Made by a program: the position numbers and the translations under genes | Notes under the pieces: model-generated | The model's input: only the letters and a program-made list of their open reading frames with translations | Told to the model about the DNA's origin: nothing | Database searches by the model: none | NCBI GenBank assembly: GCA_934098735.1 | Contig: CAKOOS010000001.1 | Location: forward strand, 124,001-188,000 | Direction: 5' to 3' | Length of the DNA: 64,000 bases | Source of the DNA: an uncultured Bacilli bacterium | GTDB taxonomy: Bacteria > Bacillota_I > Bacilli_A > RF39 > UBA660 | In this document: one piece after another, positions 24,830 to 32,270 of the stretch | Layout: every line of letters starts with the position of its first letter | Numbering within the stretch: the first letter of the stretch is position 1

Positions 24830-25860
24830 ATATAGAAGAATACAACTATGATTTACCAAAAGAATTTATTGCTCAGACACCTTTAAAGAATCGTAGCGAT
24901 TCTAAATTATTATTACTTAATAAAGAAAATGGTAATATTAAAGAAGATGTTTTTAAAAATATTGGAGATTATTTACAACCTGGAGATTATTTGGTTTTAA
25001 ATGATACTAAAGTGATTCCAGCTCGACTTATTGGTGAAAAAGAAGATACAAAGGCTGTAATTGAATTACTGCTTTTAAAAAATATTGAAGGAGATATTTG
25101 GGAATGTTTAGCTAAGCCTGGAAAAAGATTACATGAAGGAACTATTATAGTTTTTGGAGATTCTTTATTAAAAGCTAAAGTGATAGAAAAAAAAGATGAA
25201 GGAATAGTTCATGTTAAATTATTATATGATGGTATTTTAATGGAAATATTAGAAAAACTTGGAACTATGCCTTTACCTCCTTATATTCATGAGAAACTAA
25301 ATGATCAATCTCGTTATCAGACTGTTTATGCTAAAAACCTTGGCTCTGCAGCGGCTCCGACAGCTGGGCTTCATTTTACTACAGAATTATTAGATAGTTT
25401 GAAAGCTAAAGGCGTAAATATTTTATATGTTACTTTGCATGTTGGCCTTGGTACTTTTCGTCCTGTAGAAGAGGGAGATATTACTAAGCATAAAATGCAT
25501 AGTGAATATTACATCATGACTAAAGAAGTTGCGGATACTCTAAATAAAGCTAAAGAAAATAATAAAAATATTTATGCTGTTGGGACTACTTCAACTAGAG
25601 TACTTGAAACCGTTATAAAAAAGTATGGAAAATTTATTGCCTGTTCAGGTGAAACAGATATATTTATTTATCCTGGTTTTGAATTTAAAGCAATTGATGG
25701 ATTAATAACTAATTTTCATTTGCCTAAGAGCACTTTACTTATGTTAGTTTCAGCTTTATCTAAGAAAGAATATATTTTAAATGCTTATGAATATGCCAAA
25801 AAACATAATTTTAGATTTTTTTCCTTTGGAGATGCTATGTTTATAAAAAAAGATATTTAA
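24826..25860 (+). CDS. queA: tRNA preQ1 ribosyltransferase-isomerase QueA
   Basis: QueA, 344 residues, full length. Diagnostic segments are [61 protein letters not shown] and VGLGTFRPV. It uses S-adenosylmethionine to turn 7-aminomethyl-7-deazaguanine in tRNA into epoxyqueuosine. It is the last gene of the thymidylate operon; its partner tgt lies separately at 45993. The ATGA overlap with tmk indicates translational coupling. Confidence 0.96.
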   Translation: MNIEEYNYDLPKEFIAQTPLKNRSDSKLLLLNKENGNIKEDVFKNIGDYLQPGDYLVLNDTKVIPARLIGEKEDTKAVIELLLLKNIEGDIWECLAKPGKRLHEGTIIVFGDSLLKAKVIEKKDEGIVHVKLLYDGILMEILEKLGTMPLPPYIHEKLNDQSRYQTVYAKNLGSAAAPTAGLHFTTELLDSLKAKGVNILYVTLHVGLGTFRPVEEGDITKHKMHSEYYIMTKEVADTLNKAKENNKNIYAVGTTSTRVLETVIKKYGKFIACSGETDIFIYPGFEFKAIDGLITNFHLPKSTLLMLVSALSKKEYILNAYEYAKKHNFRFFSFGDAMFIKKDI

Positions 25861-25891
25861 AAAGAGCAAATTTAATTTTTGCTCTTTTTTT
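25861..25891 (+). terminator. Intrinsic terminator after queA
   Basis: AAAGAGCAAA pairs with TTTTTGCTCTTT followed by a T run, directly behind the queA stop. Confidence 0.85.
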
Positions 25892-26064
25892 ATCATTTTT
25901 CTGTTCTAGATATTTAATTAATTAAATTGTTTAAAACCTATTTTCTTCTAGAGCTATTTTGTCTAGTTTTTTTATTAGTGTTCTATTTAAAATCAACTGT
26001 TAAACTAAGGGAGAAGGTGCAATTGAAAATCTATATCCAATTAGTTGCATAAATGTTAAATGTT

Positions 26065-26090
26065 AAAAGTATACAAAAAAGTATACTTTT
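26065..26090. repeat. GTATAC inverted/direct repeat upstream of ppdK
   Basis: AAAAGTATAC (26065-26074) and its exact inverse GTATACTTTT (26081-26090) separated by AAAAAA; because GTATAC is itself palindromic the two copies are also direct repeats 12 bases apart. It lies just upstream of the -35 of ppdK and could be an operator. It could also act as a weak terminator, as T residues follow. Confidence 0.6.
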
Positions 26091-26092
26091 TC

Positions 26093-26122
26093 TTGTATTA
26101 ATTGCTTTTTACATGCTAAAAT
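26093..26122 (+). promoter_or_regulatory. Promoter of ppdK
   Basis: TTGTAT at 26093-26098, 18 bases, TAAAAT at 26117-26122 with TGC before it. The predicted start falls at or next to the GGAGGG ribosome site, leaving a very short leader. Confidence 0.6.
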
Positions 26123-26139
26123 TATAATGGAGGGTAGAT

Positions 26140-28770
26140 ATGGAAAAATATGTATATTTGTTTAGTGAAGGTAATAAAGATATGAAAAACCTTCTTGGAG
26201 GTAAAGGAGCTAATTTAGCAGAAATGACTAAAATAGGCTTACCAGTTCCAAAAGGTTTCACTGTTACTACTGAAGCTTGTAATAAATATTATGATGATAG
26301 CAAAGTATTAGCTGAAGAAGTTATTAAACAAATAAAGGAAAGTTTAAGTAAACTTGAAGAAGCAAGTGGCAAAAAATTTGGTGACTTAGAAAATCCACTT
26401 TTGCTTAGTGTAAGAAGTGGAGCTAGAGCCAGTATGCCAGGAATGATGGATACTATATTGAATTTAGGATTAAATGATCAAATAGCACAATCATTTGCTT
26501 TAAAAATAAATAATAAAAGATTTGTCTATGATTCTTACAGAAGATTTATTCAAATGTTTGCTGATGTTGTAAAAGGATATTCGAAAAGTAAATTTGAAAC
26601 TATTATAGATGAAGTAAAAGCTCAAAAAGGTGTTAAAAACGATATTGATTTAGATGAAAATGATATGTTTAATTTAACAAATAAATTTAAGCAAGCTTAT
26701 AAAGAATTTGCAGGAGAAGATTTTCCTCAAGATCCTTTTGTTCAATTAATTGAAGCAGTAAAGGCAGTATTTAGAAGCTGGAATAACGAAAGAGCTATTT
26801 ATTATAGAAAAATAAATGAGATTCCATCAAGTTGGGGAACTGCTGTAAATGTTCAAGAAATGGTTTATGGAAATAGTGGTAAAAATTCTGGTACGGGTGT
26901 AGCATTTACTAGAAATCCTGCAACTGGAGAAAAGAAATTATTTGGAGAATATTTAATCAATGCCCAAGGTGAAGATGTTGTAGCTGGTGTTCGTACTCCT
27001 TCTTCAATTGAAACACTTAAAGAAGAAATGCCAGAAATATATGAAGAGTTTTCAAAAATAGCTACACAATTGGAAGATCATTATAGTGATATGCAAGATA
27101 TGGAATTTACTATTGAAAACGGAAAACTGTTTATTTTACAAACTAGAAACGGAAAGAGAACTGCCTTGGCTGCGGTTAAAATTGCTGTTGATTTAGTTCA
27201 TGAAGGAAAAATAAGTAAAGAAGAAGCTATTTTAATGGTTGAACCAAAACAATTAGATACATTATTACATCCTACATTTACAGAAGAGTCTTTAAAGACA
27301 AGTCAAATAATTGGCAAAGGTTTGGCTGCTTCACCTGGAGCTGGTGTGGGAAGAATATTCTTTAATGCTCACGATGTAATTGAAAATAAGAAAAAAGGAA
27401 TAGATTCAATACTAGTTCGTTTAGAAACTTCACCTGAAGATATTGAAGGTATGGACTCTAGTAACGGTGTTTTAACTATAAGAGGAGGTATGACATCTCA
27501 TGCTGCTGTTGTTGCTAGAGGGATGGGTATTTGTTGTGTAAGTGGTGCATCAAATTTAATTATTGATGAAGAAAACAAAACTATTAAAACGGAAGATGGC
27601 AAAATTTTTAGTGAAGGAGATTATATATCTATAGATGGTTCTACAGGCAATATTTATGCTGGAGCTCTTGAAATGCAAGAAGCCTCAATAAGTGGAGCTT
27701 TTGAAGAATTTATGACTTGGGTTGATGATACTCGTGTTCTTAAAATTAGAACTAATGCTGATACAGTAAAAGATGCCATGCAAGCTCGAAAATTTGGGGC
27801 AGAAGGAATTGGTTTGTGTCGTACAGAACATATGTTTTTTGAAAAATCACGTATTTTTAGTTTTAGAAAAATGATTTGTGCAACTGATACTATAGAAAGA
27901 GAAAAAGCTTTAGAAGAAATTTTGCCTTATCAAAGAAAAGATTTTGAAGGACTTTTTGAAGTAATGGCTCCATATAGTGTGGTTATAAGATATTTAGATC
28001 CACCTTTACATGAATTTTTACCTAAAACAAAGGAAGAAATAGAACAACTAGCTGAAGATTTAAATAAGAGTGTTTATGAACTTGAAGAAGTTATTGCCTC
28101 TTTAAAGGAATTTAATCCGATGATGGGACACCGTGGTTGTCGTTTAGCAATAACTTATCCAGAAATTGCTAGAATGCAAACAAAGGCTGTTATTGAAGCC
28201 GCTATCAATGTAACTAAAAAAGGTATTAAAGTTGTGCCTGAAATAATGATTCCTTTAGTTGGAACATCTAAAGAATTAGAATATGTTAAAAATATTGTGG
28301 TAGAAGAAGCTAATAGGATTATCTCTTCATCTGATTGTGAACTTAAATATGAAGTAGGTACAATGATTGAAGTACCAAGAGCAACTTTAATTGCTGATGA
28401 AATTGCTAAACATGCTGATTTCTTTAGTTTTGGAACTAATGATTTAACACAAATGACATTTGGTTTTAGTCGTGATGATGCTGGTAAATTCTTAAAATCT
28501 TATTATGATAAAGACATTTTGGATTTTGACCCATTTGCAAGAATAGATTTTGATGGTGTTGGTAAACTTATGGAAATAGCAGCAAGTAAAGGAAGAAGTG
28601 TTAATCCTAAACTTAGTTTGGGAATTTGTGGTGAACATGGCGGAGATCCTGCTAGTATTGAATTTTGTCATAAGCTTCATTTTGATTATGTTTCATGTTC
28701 ACCTTATCGTGTTCCGATTGCTAGATTGGCTGCAGCTCAAGCCACTATACATGAAAAGAATAATAATTAG
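26140..28770 (+). CDS. ppdK: Pyruvate, phosphate dikinase
   Basis: A full-length (876-residue) PPDK. Order: N-terminal ATP-binding domain (GGKGANLAEM, SVRSGARASMPGMMDT), the phospho-His domain GGMTSHAAVVARGMG, and the C-terminal PEP/pyruvate TIM barrel ending SLGICGEHGGDP with the active Cys. It interconverts ATP, phosphate and pyruvate with AMP, PPi and PEP. In low-GC gut bacteria it commonly supports PPi-linked glycolysis or gluconeogenesis; direction here is not known. Single-gene transcription unit with promoter upstream (26093-26122), GGAGGG ribosome site and a terminator downstream. Confidence 0.97.
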   Translation: MEKYVYLFSEGNKDMKNLLGGKGANLAEMTKIGLPVPKGFTVTTEACNKYYDDSKVLAEEVIKQIKESLSKLEEASGKKFGDLENPLLLSVRSGARASMPGMMDTILNLGLNDQIAQSFALKINNKRFVYDSYRRFIQMFADVVKGYSKSKFETIIDEVKAQKGVKNDIDLDENDMFNLTNKFKQAYKEFAGEDFPQDPFVQLIEAVKAVFRSWNNERAIYYRKINEIPSSWGTAVNVQEMVYGNSGKNSGTGVAFTRNPATGEKKLFGEYLINAQGEDVVAGVRTPSSIETLKEEMPEIYEEFSKIATQLEDHYSDMQDMEFTIENGKLFILQTRNGKRTALAAVKIAVDLVHEGKISKEEAILMVEPKQLDTLLHPTFTEESLKTSQIIGKGLAASPGAGVGRIFFNAHDVIENKKKGIDSILVRLETSPEDIEGMDSSNGVLTIRGGMTSHAAVVARGMGICCVSGASNLIIDEENKTIKTEDGKIFSEGDYISIDGSTGNIYAGALEMQEASISGAFEEFMTWVDDTRVLKIRTNADTVKDAMQARKFGAEGIGLCRTEHMFFEKSRIFSFRKMICATDTIEREKALEEILPYQRKDFEGLFEVMAPYSVVIRYLDPPLHEFLPKTKEEIEQLAEDLNKSVYELEEVIASLKEFNPMMGHRGCRLAITYPEIARMQTKAVIEAAINVTKKGIKVVPEIMIPLVGTSKELEYVKNIVVEEANRIISSSDCELKYEVGTMIEVPRATLIADEIAKHADFFSFGTNDLTQMTFGFSRDDAGKFLKSYYDKDILDFDPFARIDFDGVGKLMEIAASKGRSVNPKLSLGICGEHGGDPASIEFCHKLHFDYVSCSPYRVPIARLAAAQATIHEKNNN

Positions 28771-28788
28771 TTTATATTAATATACTTT

Positions 28789-28820
28789 AGACCAAGATTT
28801 TTAAAATTTTGGTCTTTTTT
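28789..28820 (+). terminator. Intrinsic terminator after ppdK
   Basis: AGACCAA (28789-28795) pairs with TTGGTCT (28809-28815), then six T. Confidence 0.85.
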
Positions 28821-28876
28821 GAGTATTGATAGTGTTTTAAAAAAATGAACTAAGAGTTTTATTTTTGCTCTATAAA

Positions 28877-28885
28877 TGATATAAT
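28877..28885 (+). promoter_or_regulatory. Extended -10 promoter of the MazG-like gene
   Basis: TGA followed by TATAAT (28880-28885). The -35 region is poor, so the extended -10 probably carries the activity. Confidence 0.55.
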
Positions 28886-28908
28886 CCTTGTAAAAGGAGT
28901 AATGGATA

Positions 28909-29208
28909 ATGGAAATGAAAAAAGTTCAACAAGAAATTTTTCAAAATAAAGTGAATAAGGGCTTTAATGTAACGGATGTTAACAAAGAATTTTGTTTATT
29001 ATATGGTGAGGTGGCTGAAGCTTATGAAGCTTGGAGAAAAAAGAAAGATGATTTAGGCGAAGAGTTAGCTGATGTTGCTATATATTTAATGGGGTTATCA
29101 GAAATATTAGGATTTGATTTAGAAAAAGAAATTCTTAATAAGATTTCTAAGAATGAAAAACGAGTTTATAAAAATATTGATGGTGTAAATGTCCGAGTAA
29201 AAGGGTAA
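28909..29208 (+). CDS. MazG-like nucleotide pyrophosphohydrolase
   Basis: A 99-residue all-helical protein with the MazG metal-binding pattern: GEVAEAYEAWRKKKDD supplies ExxE, and LGEELADVAIYLMGL supplies ExxD. Such small single-domain members hydrolyse (d)NTPs to NMP and PPi, often non-canonical ones. The ribosome site AAAAGGAG is nine bases before ATG 28909. It has its own promoter. The WYL regulator gene follows 46 bases later, with only a weak AT-rich hairpin between, so read-through into that operon is possible. Confidence 0.85.
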   Translation: MEMKKVQQEIFQNKVNKGFNVTDVNKEFCLLYGEVAEAYEAWRKKKDDLGEELADVAIYLMGLSEILGFDLEKEILNKISKNEKRVYKNIDGVNVRVKG

Positions 29209-29254
29209 AATTAATTTTTATTAATTATTTTAAAAAGGAATTATAGAGGTTTGT

Positions 29255-29848
29255 ATGGGAAAATTGGCTAATTTGATTTATATGATTGATTTATTGAATA
29301 CTGGAAATGTTTATTCAGTAAAAAAATTATCACAAAAAATTGGAGTAACTGAAAGAATGATAAGGTACTATAAGGATGAAATATGCAAATCTGGGATAAA
29401 TGTTGAGACTTTTAAAGGACCAAATGGTGGATATTTTGTGTTGCATGAAGGCAATAGGTATTTAACTTTAAATAAATATGATATTAAGTTACTAAATTAT
29501 ATTTTTGAGTTTTTACAAGATAATAATTTTATTTATCTAGAAAAATATTTTGAATTAATTAATAAAATTAAACAAATTAATTCAATAAATGAAGATAGAA
29601 ATAGTTTTTTATCTATTATGGATATGAATACCTTTGTTGATAAAAAAGAAAGTATTATAGATGAAAAAATAAAAAAATCACAAAAAATTGAAATTGTTTA
29701 TAGAGATATTGATAAAAAGACAACACGAAGAGTTATTTATCCTTTGCAAATATTTAAATATAAAAATTCTTATTATGTTACTGCATATTGTGAACTTAGA
29801 AAAGATATTAGACATTTTGAAATTAATAGAATACTTAGTATAATATAA
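29255..29848 (+). CDS. Short HTH-WYL transcriptional regulator
   Basis: The 197-residue protein has an N-terminal HTH_11 winged helix (VYSVKKLSQKIGVTERMIRYYKDEI), a helical linker and a C-terminal WYL domain (KIEIVYRDIDKKTTRRVIYPLQIFKYKNSYYVTAYCELRKD, given here in parts: IEIVYRDID, YPLQIFKY, YYVTAYC). Typical WYL regulators are about 300 residues; this one ends right after the WYL strands and lacks the WCX extension. WYL domains sense ligands, often nucleic acids or nucleotides, and commonly sit beside defence or nucleotide-processing operons. It lies immediately upstream of the HAD-PRTase gene, whose promoter region has a repeated 14-base element, a candidate binding site. Confidence 0.82.
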   Translation: MGKLANLIYMIDLLNTGNVYSVKKLSQKIGVTERMIRYYKDEICKSGINVETFKGPNGGYFVLHEGNRYLTLNKYDIKLLNYIFEFLQDNNFIYLEKYFELINKIKQINSINEDRNSFLSIMDMNTFVDKKESIIDEKIKKSQKIEIVYRDIDKKTTRRVIYPLQIFKYKNSYYVTAYCELRKDIRHFEINRILSII

Positions 29849-29874
29849 TAGAGACAAAATATTTCCTAATCTTA

Positions 29875-29883
29875 TGATATAAT
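29875..29883 (+). promoter_or_regulatory. Extended -10 promoter of the HAD-PRTase/PfkB-SIS operon
   Basis: TGA plus TATAAT at 29878-29883, with a poor -35. A second TATAAT at 29925-29930 is also present. Transcripts from the first would start at about the AAAGGAG at 29890-29896. Confidence 0.5.
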
Positions 29884-29900
29884 TCTTCTAAAGGAGAAAA

Positions 29901-29918
29901 ATGAGATTATTATGGTAA
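29901..29918 (+). other. Possible five-codon leader frame
   Basis: ATG-AGA-TTA-TTA-TGG-TAA stands five bases after a perfect AAAGGAG (29890-29896), whereas the real downstream gene has no good ribosome site. It may be a leader peptide feeding translation onward, or a remnant of an earlier start. Seen directly; function is speculation. Confidence 0.35.
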
Positions 29919-29951
29919 AAATTGTATAATCTTATGATATTAATAAAAAGT

Positions 29952-32270
29952 ATGGAACAAACAAATATTTTCGAAAATTATAAGAAATCATTAAAACAAA
30001 AATATAATGCTGTATGTTTTGATATTGATGGCACCTTAACTATTCAAGGTTCTCATAAAATTGATTATAGAGCCATTCAAATGATTGCGAATTTGTTATC
30101 AAGAAAAATACCTGTAGTTCTTATAACAGGTAGAGGTGAAACTGGTTTAATCGATTTAAAAAAAGATATATATTTGACATTAAAAAACGATTTTTTCTTA
30201 TCCAAAAATGATTTTAAACGATTTTATGTTTTGACAAATGATGGGGCAAGAATGTTTTACAGTGATAAAAATATAGATATGGATATTCTTACAGAAAATA
30301 CCTATATTTCTGATTATAATGAATTAAAGCAACTTAACGATATTAATTTAAAAATAATTGATTTAATAGATAAATATAAGCTAAATAAAATATGTGATAT
30401 AACATATTCTAAAGATTTAAAAACTGATATAATTTTAAATATAAGAATAGTTTTTAAATCTGAAGCTTCAAATGAAATTGTACATGTTTTTGAAACAGTT
30501 AAAAATTATATTAAAGAAAATAATTTTGAAAGTTTAAAAATTACTAGGGGACTTTTTAAAGGAAAAAGTGTAATTCAAATAGGGACTGCTACAAAAGATA
30601 AAGCAATTGCTAAAGTTGAAAAAATGATTGGCGTGCCAAAAGATTCTATGATTCGAGTTGGTGATTGTGGAGATGTTTGTGGAAATGATTTTGCTATGTT
30701 AGATTGCAAACAGGGATATAGTGTGGATAAAACTAGTGGAAAATCTGATTCTTGTTTTCCAATTTTTGATAATGAAGGAAATATATTGACTGGTGTAGAT
30801 GCGACTCTTTATCTTATGAAAAAAGTAAAACTTTTAACAACCGTTTGTTTGGAAAAAGCTAGTAAAGATGAATATACTTATAAATATGCTCAAATTGAAA
30901 AAGAAATAATTTTAGAAAGAAATAAATACTTGCATATTTTTAATAATATTATAAATGCTAATTTTAACGTAATAAATGGGATTAATGGATTATTTGATGA
31001 GTTTAGTGGAAGTATTAAAATTCCAATGTATGAATGGATTCTTTTGAAAAATAGTTTTTTTAAGAATTTGTGGGCAACAAATGAAAATGATAATTTGTGT
31101 TATTCTATTAGAGATGATAATAATTATTTATTAAGAGGTTCAAAGACTTATTATTATTTTTTAGCAAATAGGCAAAGCATTAATGACAATGATCTTACGA
31201 CTAAACAAAATGTTTTGACTTGGTATATTAATTATTTAAATTTTTTTAGCGAATCTTTAAATGCTATTAATTTATCAGATAATTTAAATGAACAAATTAA
31301 TAAAAAATTTATTTTGGGGATTTTAGACAATTGTAGAAATGTTTTACTGATATTGATTAATCACATGTTGGTTTCTAAATATAATGATGAGAATATTCTT
31401 CTTAATTTATCAATAGAAAATAATAATGCTTTTTGTGAAATTTATAATGTACTTTTAATTATTGAAAATTTAATGGCTAATTTGTGTTTTAATGTAAACT
31501 TTATCTTTAATAAAGAAGAAATCTTTAATGCTGTAAAAAATACTTGTTTTGTTTTAAAAAAAGACTTTGAAGTATTTAAGGATTCACCAGACAAGGGAAA
31601 CTATTCTAAAGAGTTTAGAACGTATAGAGAAATAGATAATTTTGCTGAAAACTATATAACTGTTTGTTTATATAACGAAAAAAATAATAATTTAAATAAT
31701 TCTGTTTGTGGTTTAAGTTATGGTGGAATAGAATTACCTTTAATAAGTAAAGTAATAAATGATAATTATATTGATAATGTGTTAATATTGAAGTTTAATA
31801 AATGCGTATCTGGTTATGCTAATAAACAATTGTTGGATTTAAGAAATTTTAATATTTATGATTTTGGTGGTATTGAAGGATTAGATAAGCTAAATACTTC
31901 AAATATCGATTTGTTTGATGACAATGTTTTAACTGGTAAAACTTTACAATTAGCAATTAATTCTTTATATGATTGTGGTATATCGGTTAATAATATTTGT
32001 ATAGTTAGGTATCCAAGTGTTAATAGAATAGATCAAATGTTTATGAAAGGACATAGTGCAGTTGATTTTAAACTTTTTTTTGATTATATAAATGGTTTGT
32101 GTTTTAATAGTCCTTATAGTTGGCGAGATCATAACAAAAATAATTCTTACGAGGATTCTTTAGGTGTATTTGATTTAAATAGAAAAAAAATTATTGAATG
32201 TTTGCTAAAAAATCATGATTATATGGAATTAAGCGAAGTTGGAAATTTTGGAAGGAGATTGGTAAAATGA
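29952..32270 (+). CDS. HAD phosphatase fused to a phosphoribosyltransferase-like domain
   Basis: A 772-residue two-domain protein. Residues 18-300 are a Cof/SPP-like HAD phosphatase: motif I FDIDGTLT (Asp24, Asp26), motif II VVLITGRGE, a Lys in TRGLFKGKSVIQIG, and motif III IRVGDCGDVCGND. A long helical region (about 310-580) of no recognised family follows. The C-terminal part looks like a type I PRTase: CGLSYGGIELPL loop and the PRPP-binding motif FDDNVLTGKTL (Asp656-Thr664). The combination could make and then dephosphorylate a nucleotide, or act on PRPP-derived sugars. The start is uncertain (in-frame ATG also at 29934). It overlaps the PfkB-SIS gene by four bases. Confidence 0.75.
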   Translation: MEQTNIFENYKKSLKQKYNAVCFDIDGTLTIQGSHKIDYRAIQMIANLLSRKIPVVLITGRGETGLIDLKKDIYLTLKNDFFLSKNDFKRFYVLTNDGARMFYSDKNIDMDILTENTYISDYNELKQLNDINLKIIDLIDKYKLNKICDITYSKDLKTDIILNIRIVFKSEASNEIVHVFETVKNYIKENNFESLKITRGLFKGKSVIQIGTATKDKAIAKVEKMIGVPKDSMIRVGDCGDVCGNDFAMLDCKQGYSVDKTSGKSDSCFPIFDNEGNILTGVDATLYLMKKVKLLTTVCLEKASKDEYTYKYAQIEKEIILERNKYLHIFNNIINANFNVINGINGLFDEFSGSIKIPMYEWILLKNSFFKNLWATNENDNLCYSIRDDNNYLLRGSKTYYYFLANRQSINDNDLTTKQNVLTWYINYLNFFSESLNAINLSDNLNEQINKKFILGILDNCRNVLLILINHMLVSKYNDENILLNLSIENNNAFCEIYNVLLIIENLMANLCFNVNFIFNKEEIFNAVKNTCFVLKKDFEVFKDSPDKGNYSKEFRTYREIDNFAENYITVCLYNEKNNNLNNSVCGLSYGGIELPLISKVINDNYIDNVLILKFNKCVSGYANKQLLDLRNFNIYDFGGIEGLDKLNTSNIDLFDDNVLTGKTLQLAINSLYDCGISVNNICIVRYPSVNRIDQMFMKGHSAVDFKLFFDYINGLCFNSPYSWRDHNKNNSYEDSLGVFDLNRKKIIECLLKNHDYMELSEVGNFGRRLVK

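Larger units (their letters stand above)
25892..26139. other. Long intergenic region before ppdK
   Basis: About 250 bases without a convincing gene. It contains a 16-base palindrome of A and T near 25912, a weak hairpin CTAGA/TCTAG (25948-25966) followed by seven T, and a possible nine-codon frame TTG 26023 to TAA 26052 preceded by GGGAGAAGG. An inverted repeat at 26065-26090 and the ppdK promoter follow. No known riboswitch consensus was recognised. Confidence 0.5.
29867..29940. repeat. Two 14-base direct repeats before the HAD-PRTase gene
   Basis: TAATCTTATGATAT occurs at 29867-29880 and again at 29927-29940, exactly 60 bases apart. The first copy contains the TGA-TATAAT extended -10 (29875-29883). 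The phase and position suggest a regulator site, presumably for the WYL protein; this is inference. Confidence 0.65.

Noticed and set aside
25892..25980. A/T palindrome and a weak CTAGA/TCTAG hairpin after queA as a second terminator or small RNA
   Set aside because: The stem has only five pairs, a strong terminator lies just before it, and no promoter was found for an RNA.
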